The notes: generated from the letters alone by a model not told the origin. 64,000 bases of DNA from Methanoculleus bourgensis MS2 (GCF_000304355.2 NC_018227.2:992001-1056000); one strand, 5' to 3'; numbered from the stretch's first letter, positions 9,421 to 18,572 are shown. A program made the numbers and translations.

Positions 9421-10554
9421 ATGGTCAGGTTCCTGCATACAGCCGATTGGCAGATCGGCATGAAAGCGGCCCATGCCGGGGAAAAAGCGAAAGTTGTCAG
9501 GCAAAAGAGGTTTGATGCGGCCAGCCGTATCGTTGAACTCGCAGAAGAGAAGGACGTCGACTTTGTGATCCTCGCCGGCGACACGTTTGAAGATCACAAC
9601 GTGGGTGATGTCGCCGTGAAGCGGACGGTCGACATCCTCAACCGGCTCGGCCCAACCCCCGTCTATGTCCTGCCAGGCAACCATGACCCCATGGTGCCGG
9701 GCGGCATATGGGACCGGGACAGCTGGAAGCGGATCGACCCGCATGTTACCCTGCTTCGAGAGCAGCAGGAATACCGTCACAGTGACGACGTCGCCCTCTA
9801 CGCATGCCCGCTTGCCCAGAAACAGAGCAGCCTTGACCCAACCGCCCGGATCCCGCGCCGCGAGGACGGAGACAACCGGATCCGCATCGGCGTCGCGCAC
9901 GGATCCCTCAACATCCTTCCAGACCATGTCAACTTCCCCATAGCTGCAGATCGCCCGGAACAGAGCGGGCTTGACTATCTCGCGCTCGGGGACTGGCACA
10001 GCCGTGGTATTTATGGGCGAGCGGTATACCCGGGCACGATGGAGCCCACCAGTTTCAGCGAAAAGGACTCCGGCAACGTGCTCATCGTCGAGATCGAAGA
10101 AGCACATGCCGAACCGCAGATTGAGGTCTGCCCTGTCAACTCCCTGACATGGGTTGGTATCACACCGGAAATCTCTACGGTAGACGATGTCGAGATGCTC
10201 GATAGAACCATACGGGATCTGGGGCCGCTGGCGTCGGTTCTCCTCAAAATCTCGCCGGATATCAGTGGATGCACCGATAGCAGAGCCCTGCAGCGCCTTG
10301 AGACGCTCCGGGAGGAGGTCAGGGAGAGCGCCTTCTTCCTGGAGTGGATAGATCCCGTTCATCAGCCCGTCATCAGCGGAGGGGCGGACCGGATCCCGGA
10401 CGGGATACTCTACGAGGTCGATGAAGCCCTCGCCACCATCCTTGACGGCCGCATCCCTGAAGGCCCCGGGCATCAGTTCGCTGATCAGGATCCAGAGGTT
10501 GTCTTGGCAGCGCGATTGCTCCTGCACCGCCTTGCCGGGGTGCGGTCGGCATGA
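9421..10554 (+). CDS. DNA repair metallophosphoesterase (SbcD/YhaO/Mre11-like)
   Basis: This 377-residue calcineurin-like phosphoesterase is the nuclease half of a Mre11/Rad50-type pair. Motifs in order are FLHTADWQIG (motif I), FVILAGDTFEDHN (motif II), VLPGNHDP (motif III), IGVAHGS (motif IV) and YLALGDWHSRG (motif V). Motif I has D-W-Q where classical Mre11 has D-x-H, a variant I associate with SbcD-like subfamilies. The start follows a GAGAGGCGG ribosome-binding site. It overlaps the downstream ATPase by 4 bp (ATGA), so the two are coupled and probably form a complex. Likely acts as a Mn-dependent nuclease on DNA ends or structures. Confidence 0.88.
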   Translation: MVRFLHTADWQIGMKAAHAGEKAKVVRQKRFDAASRIVELAEEKDVDFVILAGDTFEDHNVGDVAVKRTVDILNRLGPTPVYVLPGNHDPMVPGGIWDRDSWKRIDPHVTLLREQQEYRHSDDVALYACPLAQKQSSLDPTARIPRREDGDNRIRIGVAHGSLNILPDHVNFPIAADRPEQSGLDYLALGDWHSRGIYGRAVYPGTMEPTSFSEKDSGNVLIVEIEEAHAEPQIEVCPVNSLTWVGITPEISTVDDVEMLDRTIRDLGPLASVLLKISPDISGCTDSRALQRLETLREEVRESAFFLEWIDPVHQPVISGGADRIPDGILYEVDEALATILDGRIPEGPGHQFADQDPEVVLAARLLLHRLAGVRSA

Positions 10555-13271
10555 TCGTCGAAGAGATCACGATCCGGAACTGGCGCAGTTACCGCGAGCC
10601 GCACACCTTCCGGTTCGATGAGGGGTTCAACCTCCTCGTCGGCCGCAACGAGGCCGGGAAATCGACCCTGTTTGAGGCGTTCACCCGGGTCCTCTTCGAC
10701 CGGCATACCTCAACAGCTGAAAAGATCCGGCGGATTCAACCGCTGGGAAGCTCGCTCGGTCCAGAGGCGACGATCTTCTTTCAGGCAAACGGCAATAGGT
10801 ACAAGGTCTGGAAGCGCTTCCTCAAGACACCCGCTTCCGAATTCTTCACTTGGCGGGGGGACCGCTGGGAGCTCGATCACGAGGGAGATGCGGCAGATAA
10901 CGCAGTGCGGGAGATCCTACGGGGGGAAACACCCCCGGGCGCGTCACAAACCAAGCACCGTGGGCTCTGCCAGGCGCTCTGGTACCTCCAGGATGATGCC
11001 CCTCTCCCAGAAGAGGCATGGGCAGAGGGAGTAAATGAAGGACTTTCGGGTATTGTCTCGCTGGCTGCCAAGTCCCAGGAAGAGGACCGGATACTCAAGA
11101 AGATTGAGAAAGTGTACAGTGCGATCTACACTCCAAAAAACGGTGAGGTCAGTTCCAAAAGCGATCTTGCTCTCCTCCAGAAGGAGATCCAGGATATCGA
11201 GGAAGAACTGCAGACCCTCCATGAGCGTGCCCGGCGCGTGGAAGCTCTCCGCCTGGAATTGGAGAGTTTTGCCGAACAGCAGCAAATGAAGGACGCTGTC
11301 CTCAAAGCCGCCCACACCGAGGTTGCCGACCTTAAACAGAAACTCAAAGAAGGGGCCGCCCTCGAGGAGGAGAAGAACCAGAAGGAAGAAACTCTTCGGC
11401 GGGTAAAGGAGACCCGGGAGAAACTCGCGGGAGACCTTGCGGCGATAGATAAGCGCATAATGCAGATCGATGAGTTAAACAGGGATCTCGAAGAGGAACA
11501 GCGTGAGGCAGACGTTCTCCAGGCTGATGCACGCGTTGAGCAGAGGACGGCTGATGCTCACCATAATACCTGGAAGACGGTCCATGAGCCCGAACTGCGG
11601 CAGGTGGAGAAGGAGCTCGGTATCCTCCAGGCAATAGAACGGATAAGGCGGTTCGAAGAGGAGGTGGCGAGAGTTCTGGAAGAGATCGGCCGTATCGAGA
11701 CCACTGAGACCAAATTCCGGAAACGGCAGCAAGAACTCTCCACAACCCCCCTCCCCAGGAAGAAAGACCTCAAAACATACCAGGATCAGAAACTGGAACT
11801 TGCCACCGTCAACGGCCAGATAGAACAGGCTGCCATTCGTATCGGGTTTGATCTACAGGTAGAGGACGTATCAATCACCGCAGAACCTGATGTGGAACGT
11901 CTTACCGAGGATGGCGAGTATCTGGTTCTCGGGCCGACGAAGTTTACGATCGGCGATCTCGGAATGATCACTGTCCGGGGTGGTGGTTCATCGCTTGGAG
12001 AACTGCAGGCGAAGGCAGAATCTCTCTCCACCGAAATTGCGTCAATCTTTGAACATTTTGGTGTGGCGGATGAGCAGGAACTCTCTGACCTCCAGCAGCG
12101 CCGCCAGGATCTTGAGCAGGAGATCAAGCGTCTCAAGAAGACCCTTGAAGACCTCACCTCCAAAAAAGGACTTGACCAACTCAAAGAAGATGTTGCCCGG
12201 ACCCGGCAGAAGATTACAGATGAGAGGAGCAAGCTCAGTGCAACCCCTCCCGGGTGGCAGGACCTTTCAGGCGATGTTATCAGGGAGATGTCTGAAGATC
12301 TCGCCCAGAAGAAAGAGGAACTCAATAAAAAGATCGAGCATGAGCAGGACAGAGAGGCTGAGGCCCGAACCGCTTTTGCCGAGGCATCCCGGAAAGCAGA
12401 GGAAGCATCCAGCCACCTGGTCGAACTCAAAACAGAGATTAGAGGGCTTAGGCGCGCGAACGATGAGACGCTGAAGTCATACAGTACATACGAGAACCTG
12501 CAAGCGGCGCTCGCGAAAGAGACTGAAGCGCTCAAGCAAGCAGAAGAGGATTTCGCTGGTCTCCTTACTGAGTACAGGATCCGGGTCGAAGAACCGAGAG
12601 CGCAGTACGATGAGGCTCTGGAAAGACTCAGGGGTCTCGAAGAGCAGATGCAATCCGTCGAGAGGGAGATCGTAGATAGAAATGCCCGGATCGAGGAGGC
12701 TGTATCCAAAGACTTCTACTCCAGCATCGGAGATCAGGAAGCATTACTCGATCTCAAGAGACGCAAACTCGATCAGGTCACCCGGCAGGCCGAAGCCGTA
12801 AAACTCCTGCGTGATATGGTGCAGGCATTCAAGAAAGAGCAGTCCACGGCACTCTCCGGCCCGGTGGCCGATCTCATGAACCGTTGGGTCGTGATGCTCA
12901 CCAGTGGGTCGTATGATTCGGTCCAGATGGATGAGAACCTCTTCCCGGTAGGGATCTTAAACCCACAGTATAACGAGGCATTACCCCTGGATAATCTGAG
13001 TTACGGAACCCGCGAACAGGTCATTGTCCTCCTGCGTCTTGCTATGGGCGTCCTCTTAAGCAACGACGAGCGCAACCTTGTCGTCATTGATGACCGGCTG
13101 GTGAACGCAGACCCGGTCCGGATGCGGCGTCTCTGCCAGATACTTGAGGAGGTGGCGACGAACCACTGCCAGGTCGTCGTCGCCACCTGCAACGACACAC
13201 CGTATGCCGGGATTCAGGGAGAGGTAATTTGGGTGCCGGGGGATGGAGAGGTAGCGGACCAGAGCAGCTAA
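10551..13271 (+). CDS. SMC/Rad50-like AAA ATPase (YhaN-type)
   Basis: This 906-residue ABC-type ATPase has a long central coiled coil (about residues 190-750, rich in E, K, Q and R). Walker A is GRNEAGKS at 31-38, the signature is LSYGTREQ at 816-823 and Walker B is VVIDD at 844-848. The LSxGTREQ signature is typical of YhaN-like proteins rather than canonical Rad50 (LSGG). There is no CxxC zinc hook in the coiled coil, which also argues against true Rad50. It is co-translated with the phosphoesterase. The pair is predicted to be an ATP-driven DNA-end-processing nuclease; whether it serves repair or defence is open. Confidence 0.88.
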   Translation: MIVEEITIRNWRSYREPHTFRFDEGFNLLVGRNEAGKSTLFEAFTRVLFDRHTSTAEKIRRIQPLGSSLGPEATIFFQANGNRYKVWKRFLKTPASEFFTWRGDRWELDHEGDAADNAVREILRGETPPGASQTKHRGLCQALWYLQDDAPLPEEAWAEGVNEGLSGIVSLAAKSQEEDRILKKIEKVYSAIYTPKNGEVSSKSDLALLQKEIQDIEEELQTLHERARRVEALRLELESFAEQQQMKDAVLKAAHTEVADLKQKLKEGAALEEEKNQKEETLRRVKETREKLAGDLAAIDKRIMQIDELNRDLEEEQREADVLQADARVEQRTADAHHNTWKTVHEPELRQVEKELGILQAIERIRRFEEEVARVLEEIGRIETTETKFRKRQQELSTTPLPRKKDLKTYQDQKLELATVNGQIEQAAIRIGFDLQVEDVSITAEPDVERLTEDGEYLVLGPTKFTIGDLGMITVRGGGSSLGELQAKAESLSTEIASIFEHFGVADEQELSDLQQRRQDLEQEIKRLKKTLEDLTSKKGLDQLKEDVARTRQKITDERSKLSATPPGWQDLSGDVIREMSEDLAQKKEELNKKIEHEQDREAEARTAFAEASRKAEEASSHLVELKTEIRGLRRANDETLKSYSTYENLQAALAKETEALKQAEEDFAGLLTEYRIRVEEPRAQYDEALERLRGLEEQMQSVEREIVDRNARIEEAVSKDFYSSIGDQEALLDLKRRKLDQVTRQAEAVKLLRDMVQAFKKEQSTALSGPVADLMNRWVVMLTSGSYDSVQMDENLFPVGILNPQYNEALPLDNLSYGTREQVIVLLRLAMGVLLSNDERNLVVIDDRLVNADPVRMRRLCQILEEVATNHCQVVVATCNDTPYAGIQGEVIWVPGDGEVADQSS

Positions 13272-13296
13272 TACTCTCACGCCCCGCAGAGACGGC

Positions 13297-16116
13297 TCAC
13301 CGCACCCCCTCCCGCCCGTTCCACTCCCGCACCAGCCGGGCGTAGCACTGATCGCAGATATTCGCCTGTGCTTCCCGCGACCGATACACCGCCTTCCCCG
13401 TCTTACAAACATCACACCGGCCGAGTTCCGTCTTCACCCGTTCGAACGTCCGGTGGTCGAGCACCCCCGGGAGCGGCTCTTGCAGCATCGCCCCTCCCTT
13501 TGCATCCACTTTCAGCACGTTGTAGCAGATGCTGTTCCTCAAAGGATGATTTATCTGCCCGGGATTCGGGTTTCCGCCCCTGGTCAGCGATATCGCAAGA
13601 TCGTTTCCGGCATTCCGGGTTTCGCATGCACCCGCACACTCACCCGCTCCAGAACCGGTGCCGGGGACTGTGTGCGCATTCTGCTGTACTTTAGTACTAA
13701 GAGAGAGATGCGTCTCTCTATCTGTACAAGTACTGGCAGATCCGGCGCCGCTCCCGGCCGTTTGTTCGTTGCACCCGGTGCTGGAATCCTGCGGTAAACC
13801 TGCTGCAATGTTGCAACTTGCAGTGCTCCCGCTCCGGTCTGGTGGGCATCGCGAGTTGCAAGGGCCGGGACCATCATCCCGGTCCCGGTCCCCGGCCTCA
13901 TCCAGCCAGACCCCGCCACCGTGAGCCCAGTGCTGGTAGACGGTGCGGTTGAAGGAGAAGAGGTGCTCCCGCCGCCGCACCGCGTATCCTTCCACGTCCT
14001 CGGTGACCATCGTATCAAAGAAACTGACCGCCGGGCACTTCTCCAGGAGGCCTGAGTAGATCGTGCCCCGGCTCGAGTAACCGTGGAGGATGCGATAGGT
14101 CTGGTGGTAGGAGAGCCCGAGCGCCTCCTGGAGCATCTTGATCGTGAACTGCTCCCAGCCCATCGTGGCCACCGTCGCAAGCGCCGCGGCCTCGTTCTTC
14201 GTCATCTTCGTCTCCTGCCCGCCGGCCTCGCCGTTGATCGCCGCATAGATCCGGGCTGCTGCCGCAAAATCATCCCGGTTTGCCCTGATGCCACCATCGT
14301 ACTCCTCCCTCTGGAAGCGGTGGAGGAGGGCGGAGGCCTTGATCAGGTCAAAGAGGATACCCGGGTTGCGGCGGTTTGTGGTTGCGGCGAAATGCACTCT
14401 CCGGGCGTACGGGATGGAGACGTGAAGGCGCTCCTCTTTGAGAACCCTCCAGACCGCCCGGCAGACAGGGAGGTCGGGATCCTCGCCGTCGCCGCCGTCC
14501 TCTCTGGCCTCACGCTCTTTCATGTGCTGAAGCACCCGCTCGTCCTGCTCGGCCGAGTCGTCGATCCAGACCGTGAGCATGCGGTTCGCCACCTGGTCGT
14601 CTCCGGCGTCCTCGACCTTCGCGAGCCACCAGACGCACCGCTCCGGGATGCGGCATACCTGGAGTTTGCGGTCCGGGGTGACCGTCTGGTGCTGGATGCC
14701 TGTCCGGAAGTTTGCGGTCGCGGCCTTCAGGACTTCCTGGAGGTCGTCGGAGAGCGAGACGTCGTCGAAGAGGAAGACTGTCCCCGGGCGGATGTTCTCG
14801 TTGTAGTAGAGCGCCTTATCCGAGACGGTGCCTGCGAGGCGGTACTCCTCCGGGACCTGTTGGAGCATCGTCGTGCAGGCGTGGCTCTTGCCCTTCCCGG
14901 AGTTGCCGGATATCGAGACGTGGAGGCCGTTTGTGTTCTCAACCGACTGCGAGGCGATCGACATGACGAGGCATTCCGCGACGGTCCGGTCGCCGACGTG
15001 CTCCTTGTTGAAGGTATCAAGGAGGAAGGTGAGCGGGTCGCCGTCACGGAGGATCGTTAAGGCCCGTTCGCGGTATTCATCCTCGGCGGGAGCGGGGGGA
15101 GGAGTTGGCTTCTCCTCCTGCTTCCGGGTCGGCTTCTTCTCATACATCGCCCGGAGTTCCGGCCAGCGTTGCGCCCCTCCGCCGCAACTTGCGTGATGGC
15201 AGCCGGCGAAGACGGCGCCGTTCGCAAACTGGATGGCAAACGCCCCGTCCCGGTGCGCCCCCGAGAACGGGCACTCCGCAAGAACGTAGAGGGTCCCGCC
15301 CTGCCAGGGCCTCGTCGACCGGACAGCGATGCCGTGCTCTGCGAGCCAGGAGGCGAGGTCGATGCTGCCGCCCCTCCTCCGCGGCGCCGGCTCATCCCGC
15401 GGGAGGAGCCCGGCGAGGTGCTGCAGTCGCTCCCGGGGAACGGTCTCCATCTCCGGTGGAATAGAGAGAACCTTCGCCCGCCGGTGGGGGCGCTCCGGGG
15501 TGGAATCCCCCTTTCTTGAGAGTGTCCCGTAGAGTTTCCAGATCCGGGCGGCGTTGTAGTTCGCGGTATCGACGGTGATCAGATCGTTTGAGAAGAGGGC
15601 GTCGAGGGTTGTAAGAACCCCTTTCACGACCTCAGTCGCGGCCTCGTCGTTCGGGAGGTCCACCCGGTACAACAGGTGCGCCCCATTCCCCGAGTCGGCC
15701 CGGACCGGCTCCCCGAACCCCTGCTCAGAAAGATACGCCGCGATCCGCCCCGCAGCGTCGAGCGCCGCGTCGTGCTCCGCGTCCGTCGACGAGACCCCGC
15801 TCGGCCGGACCGGGTCGATGTCGACCGGGAGCCAGCGGCGCCGGAGGATATCGGTATCCGCGGTCGTCGCATCCTTCCGGGAGAGCCGCATCTTGATCCG
15901 GTTCGCCCGCCGGGCGAGGAGCGCTGGGTTTGCGGCATTGAGCGTAGCGTAGATCCCCGCAACCGCCGGGTCGGCGTCGAGCGCCTCGACAGCCCGGGCG
16001 AGGGCCTCCTGGTCATCAAAGTAGCCCGAATGCGTCGCACCGTCGGCGAGCGCCCGGACCTCGACCACCCCGTCAGGGGCGAGGAGTCCCACCGCCCGGC
16101 GGATCTCTGCACTCAT
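13297..16116 (-). CDS. Primase-helicase replication protein of a mobile element
   Basis: This 939-residue protein carries several replication domains. Residues 100-240 look like an archaeo-eukaryotic primase core: a D-x-D (VDIDPVRP), then SGNGAHLLYR, then an Arg-containing RIWKLYGTLSRKG. A CHC2-like zinc motif follows near 290-320 (CPFSGAH..CHHASC). A P-loop (SGNSGKGKSH) lies near 410 with Walker B VFLFDDVS near 455. A winged-helix-like part (GLSYHQTYRILHGYSSRG) follows. The C-terminus has a low-complexity linker rich in C, S, T and G, then a zinc ribbon (CDVCKTGK..CDQCYARL). Such fusions replicate plasmids and viruses. It overlaps the upstream small gene by 4 bp. Confidence 0.75.
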   Translation of the reverse strand: MSAEIRRAVGLLAPDGVVEVRALADGATHSGYFDDQEALARAVEALDADPAVAGIYATLNAANPALLARRANRIKMRLSRKDATTADTDILRRRWLPVDIDPVRPSGVSSTDAEHDAALDAAGRIAAYLSEQGFGEPVRADSGNGAHLLYRVDLPNDEAATEVVKGVLTTLDALFSNDLITVDTANYNAARIWKLYGTLSRKGDSTPERPHRRAKVLSIPPEMETVPRERLQHLAGLLPRDEPAPRRRGGSIDLASWLAEHGIAVRSTRPWQGGTLYVLAECPFSGAHRDGAFAIQFANGAVFAGCHHASCGGGAQRWPELRAMYEKKPTRKQEEKPTPPPAPAEDEYRERALTILRDGDPLTFLLDTFNKEHVGDRTVAECLVMSIASQSVENTNGLHVSISGNSGKGKSHACTTMLQQVPEEYRLAGTVSDKALYYNENIRPGTVFLFDDVSLSDDLQEVLKAATANFRTGIQHQTVTPDRKLQVCRIPERCVWWLAKVEDAGDDQVANRMLTVWIDDSAEQDERVLQHMKEREAREDGGDGEDPDLPVCRAVWRVLKEERLHVSIPYARRVHFAATTNRRNPGILFDLIKASALLHRFQREEYDGGIRANRDDFAAAARIYAAINGEAGGQETKMTKNEAAALATVATMGWEQFTIKMLQEALGLSYHQTYRILHGYSSRGTIYSGLLEKCPAVSFFDTMVTEDVEGYAVRRREHLFSFNRTVYQHWAHGGGVWLDEAGDRDRDDGPGPCNSRCPPDRSGSTASCNIAAGLPQDSSTGCNEQTAGSGAGSASTCTDRETHLSLSTKVQQNAHTVPGTGSGAGECAGACETRNAGNDLAISLTRGGNPNPGQINHPLRNSICYNVLKVDAKGGAMLQEPLPGVLDHRTFERVKTELGRCDVCKTGKAVYRSREAQANICDQCYARLVREWNGREGVR

Positions 16117-16454
16117 AACCCCACCTCCGGGAGGAGGGGGAAGAGCGGGGCGGAGATGGCCTCCCCGCGGGTCACCCGCTGGAAGGAGACAAGCGGGATG
16201 ATGTAAGAACCAACCCGGGTATGGAGCATCACTGCCCTGCCGGAGGCGTTCATCGCCGCGTGTCCCTCGATGACGATCTCGCTCACCAGGATGCCGCCCG
16301 GAGTCGTCCGAGAGCGCTCCAGTGTGATCGGGATCACCCTGCCGTAGAAGAGCAGGTTCTTCGCGTCCTCAGCCTCGATCCGGTAGGCTTCGGCATCAAC
16401 GGAGATATAGAGCGCTCCGCCGGCGCCATGGGTGAGGGTCCCGGGTTCAGTCAT
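16113..16454 (-). CDS. Small hypothetical protein upstream of the primase-helicase
   Basis: The chosen start (MTEPGTLTHGAGG) gives 113 residues and overlaps the stop of the previous small gene by 8 bp. A longer start at 16520 would overlap it much more. The protein looks beta-rich (GALYISVDAEAYRIE, FYGRVIPITLERSRTTPGG, HTRVGSYIIPLVSFQR). It has no signal peptide or membrane segment and no recognised family. Tight overlap on both sides places it in the mobile-element operon. Confidence 0.6.
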   Translation of the reverse strand: MTEPGTLTHGAGGALYISVDAEAYRIEAEDAKNLLFYGRVIPITLERSRTTPGGILVSEIVIEGHAAMNASGRAVMLHTRVGSYIIPLVSFQRVTRGEAISAPLFPLLPEVGL

Positions 16455-16731
16455 GCCCGGCTGCCTCCTGCCCTGACTGGATGACGGTGACGATGTAATA
16501 GTGGCAGCGGGTCCGGACAATGCGGATCTCTCGCAATTTCTGGCCGCATCTGCCGATTTCAGTGGCTACGACCTGTTTGATCAGGTAAAGGGGGACGACC
16601 CCGGCTCTTCGCTCGCTGGTAGCTGATCTTATTACTCCGGACGGAGAAGAGTTGTTGGCAGTCCCGTGTGAATCGATGTTGGCGCACGTTTCATCCTGTG
16701 GGCTGCCCTTTATTCTCGCTGGTTCTTGCAT
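16447..16731 (-). CDS. Small hypothetical basic protein, first gene of the primase operon
   Basis: Up to 94 residues. The first 40 or so (Ser/Asn/Gly rich) may be non-coding. The conserved-looking part is VVPLYLIKQVVATEIGRCGQKLREIRIVRTRCHYYIVTVIQSG, a mix of strand and basic helix. Its stop overlaps the next gene, which argues that it is translated. Function unknown. Confidence 0.4.
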   Translation of the reverse strand: MQEPARIKGSPQDETCANIDSHGTANNSSPSGVIRSATSERRAGVVPLYLIKQVVATEIGRCGQKLREIRIVRTRCHYYIVTVIQSGQEAAGHD

Positions 16732-17376
16732 TCTGTTTCCTCGTTGTGTGGCGTTATCAATCCGACTTTACCGTTGACGATCTGCGTCTCCCGGGCGGGG
16801 TTTGCGACCGGATCCGGGATACAGCCGAGTATTTCCAGGTTACTTTCTCTCAATGTTCTGCTCCTGTGCGGGTGGACCTGACTGATCGCTGCCGAAGGAG
16901 GAAGGCGACGCCGTGATCCGGGTATTCGGCCTTAAGACAGGTTCCCGCACGCAAAAAGAGGTGGGTGCGAGGGGGTTATAAGCGTGAGCTGCGCATGGTG
17001 TGAGTGAGCAACGACGGTGCAGTCCCTCCCGGAGGCCGGATCTGCCACAATGGTCGAGTACGCTTTACCGGAGATACAACATTTGTGCTACCCAAACCGC
17101 CCACCTCCCCCTCCTCCCGGGAGGAGGGTAATCTGTCGCGATAGCCCGGAACCGGGTTCCCTCTGCCGATATGCCGGGGAACAGCAACGTGAGCCGGACG
17201 GTGGATTTCATCACTGGGGGTGGGCTTCCTCGCCTGTGATGCTCACATGGAAGGAACAGCACAATCGGATTAACGTTATGGGGTCACCTGCGACCCGGGA
17301 CGATTGATAAAACAACAGGAGATATCTTCAAATTGGGCAGGCTCCCCGGTAGAAAAAGGGGGTGAAGTCCCCCTCT
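16732..17376. other. 645-bp stretch without a gene, contains a 20-bp palindrome
   Basis: No ORF here has coding character. It contains a perfect 20-bp palindrome centred at 17118/17119 and a possible TATA-like GGTTATAAGCG near 16975. Since it separates a 168-aa gene from a replication operon, it could hold an origin or promoter for the element. This is inference. Confidence 0.35.
17109..17128. repeat. Perfect 20-bp palindrome (CCCTCCTCCC/GGGAGGAGGG)
   Basis: The two 10-bp arms are directly adjacent with no spacer. The arms are pure purine or pyrimidine. It could form a cruciform, act as a dimeric operator or be an origin motif. No copy is noticed elsewhere in the window. Confidence 0.5.
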
Positions 17377-17883
17377 TCACTCCAGCGCGGGGACCAGGTC
17401 TGCCCAGGTCTCGATCTTTTCTTTGATCGCGTCGTCCTGGTAGGACGAGATCCGGACGGTCTTTCGGGTGAAGGTGACGTAGTAGTCGTCGCCCGAGGGG
17501 TCGTGGCACTTGAGCTGAGCGTAGTAGCTCTCGCGGCCGAAGTCGCGGACGGCGGTGCCGCCCATCGCGGTCGCAAGGCCTGCATTTGCAAGCGCCTCGG
17601 CGGCGTTCGCCTCGAACGCGGCGATCGAGGGGGACTGGAGCGAGACGGTCCCGACCCGCTTCCCTGCACCGTTGACGAAGTTCACCTTCGCGGTGTAGTG
17701 CTCGCGGTTCCGGACAATCCCCGGCACCTCGACGCCGTCGTTGTCGGTATACGCGACGCACCCGAAGGAGTTGTCATCGATGACCATCTGGATGAGGTTG
17801 TTAAACGACGTTACGTCGGCGATCGGGACGGAGATGTCCCGGACCGCCGATTTGTTCACGGTCTTCTGGACGAAGTCTGCCAT
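17377..17883 (-). CDS. Hypothetical 168-aa protein of the mobile-element-like module
   Basis: A complete gene with a good ribosome-binding site (GAGGAGTAACC) before its ATG. The sequence is soluble and beta-rich, with repeated aromatic strands (NREHYTAKVNFVNGAGKRV, ESYYAQLKCHDPSGDDYYVTFTRKTVRISSY). An Ala-rich helix (AAFEANAAEALANAGLATAMGG) lies in the middle. The small size, strand-rich pattern and placement near a primase-helicase and an XhlA-like gene fit a virion or element-surface component, but no family is recognised. Confidence 0.6.
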   Translation of the reverse strand: MADFVQKTVNKSAVRDISVPIADVTSFNNLIQMVIDDNSFGCVAYTDNDGVEVPGIVRNREHYTAKVNFVNGAGKRVGTVSLQSPSIAAFEANAAEALANAGLATAMGGTAVRDFGRESYYAQLKCHDPSGDDYYVTFTRKTVRISSYQDDAIKEKIETWADLVPALE

Positions 17884-18024
17884 GGTTGGTTACTCCTCGC
17901 CTGCCAGGGTTCCCGGGAATATGACAGACAAGCATAAGATATGCATCATAGGGATATTAGCCTGACTTTATCAGGGCGAGGAGGGGCGTAGATTTGCCCG
18001 GGATTTTGCATATAATACTTTCAG

Positions 18025-18041
18025 TCAGCCTTTTTGGGGTC
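18025..18041 (+). promoter_or_regulatory. Promoter-proximal region for the 80-aa gene
   Basis: A TATA-like GCATATAATAC lies just upstream (about 18008-18018). It sits about 60 bp before the ATG at 18075, which has a strong GGAGG ribosome-binding site (CAGGAGGCATACC). Confidence 0.35.
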
Positions 18042-18074
18042 GCTAACCTATCGTCCTTCAGGAGGCATACCTGG

Positions 18075-18317
18075 ATGACCGAGGAGAAGACCACCCGGGA
18101 ACTCATTTACGAGACAAACCGGGATGTGAAGTGGATTTGCCGGACGCTCCAGAGAATGGAGGCGCAGGATCTGGATTTTGAGGCCCGGCTCCGGGCGCTC
18201 GAGGGCTGGCGGGCGGAGAAGGTCGGCGAGGAGCGGCGGCTCTCGACGGTGAGCGCCGGGACCGGCGGGGTCGTCGGCGGGGTGGTGGCGGTGCTGGTGA
18301 AGGTGCTTGGCGGATGA
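18075..18317 (+). CDS. Small XhlA-like membrane protein (80 aa)
   Basis: The N-terminal half is a charged amphipathic helix or short coiled coil (TRELIYETNRDVKWICRTLQRME, then DFEARLRALEGWR). It ends in a single hydrophobic Gly/Val segment (TGGVVGGVVAVLVKVLGG). This coiled-coil-plus-one-TM layout is that of XhlA/holin-associated proteins of phages and of small proteins in archaeal viruses. The start is fixed by GGAGG. It is divergent from the 168-aa gene, with 191 bp between starts. Membrane location is predicted; a lysis or egress role is inference. Confidence 0.55.
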   Translation: MTEEKTTRELIYETNRDVKWICRTLQRMEAQDLDFEARLRALEGWRAEKVGEERRLSTVSAGTGGVVGGVVAVLVKVLGG

Positions 18318-18432
18318 TCATCCTCATTGAATTCTTGCACACAGTGCCTCTATTGGATACAGCAAGGGCGGTATGAGCGTAGAAGTTCTCGACACAATGC
18401 CTTTTTCACTTTCACCACGCGCACGGTCCCTG

Positions 18433-18441
18433 CTTATATAA
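18433..18441 (+). promoter_or_regulatory. TATA box (TTATATAA) upstream of a lipoprotein gene
   Basis: A good archaeal TATA element on the plus strand. Transcription would start near 18465, leaving a leader of about 110 nt before the lipoprotein ATG at 18573. Confidence 0.45.
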
Positions 18442-18572
18442 CCAGACTCCGACGTTCCTTGTATGAGGAAAAACCGGCGTGTCCGGATCGAGAAGGTCGT
18501 TGATCGATAGCCATACCGGTGAGAACCCCCCTCCACCCGCAGATTAATCACCCCCCAATCCGACTCAGTACC

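Noticed and set aside
9403-10527. 374-codon minus-strand ORF
   Set aside because: It mirrors the phosphoesterase gene, whose metal-binding motifs are unambiguous.
10551-13271. Naming the coiled-coil ATPase as canonical Rad50
   Set aside because: No CxxC zinc hook and a YhaN-like LSxGTREQ signature; the YhaN-type label fits better.
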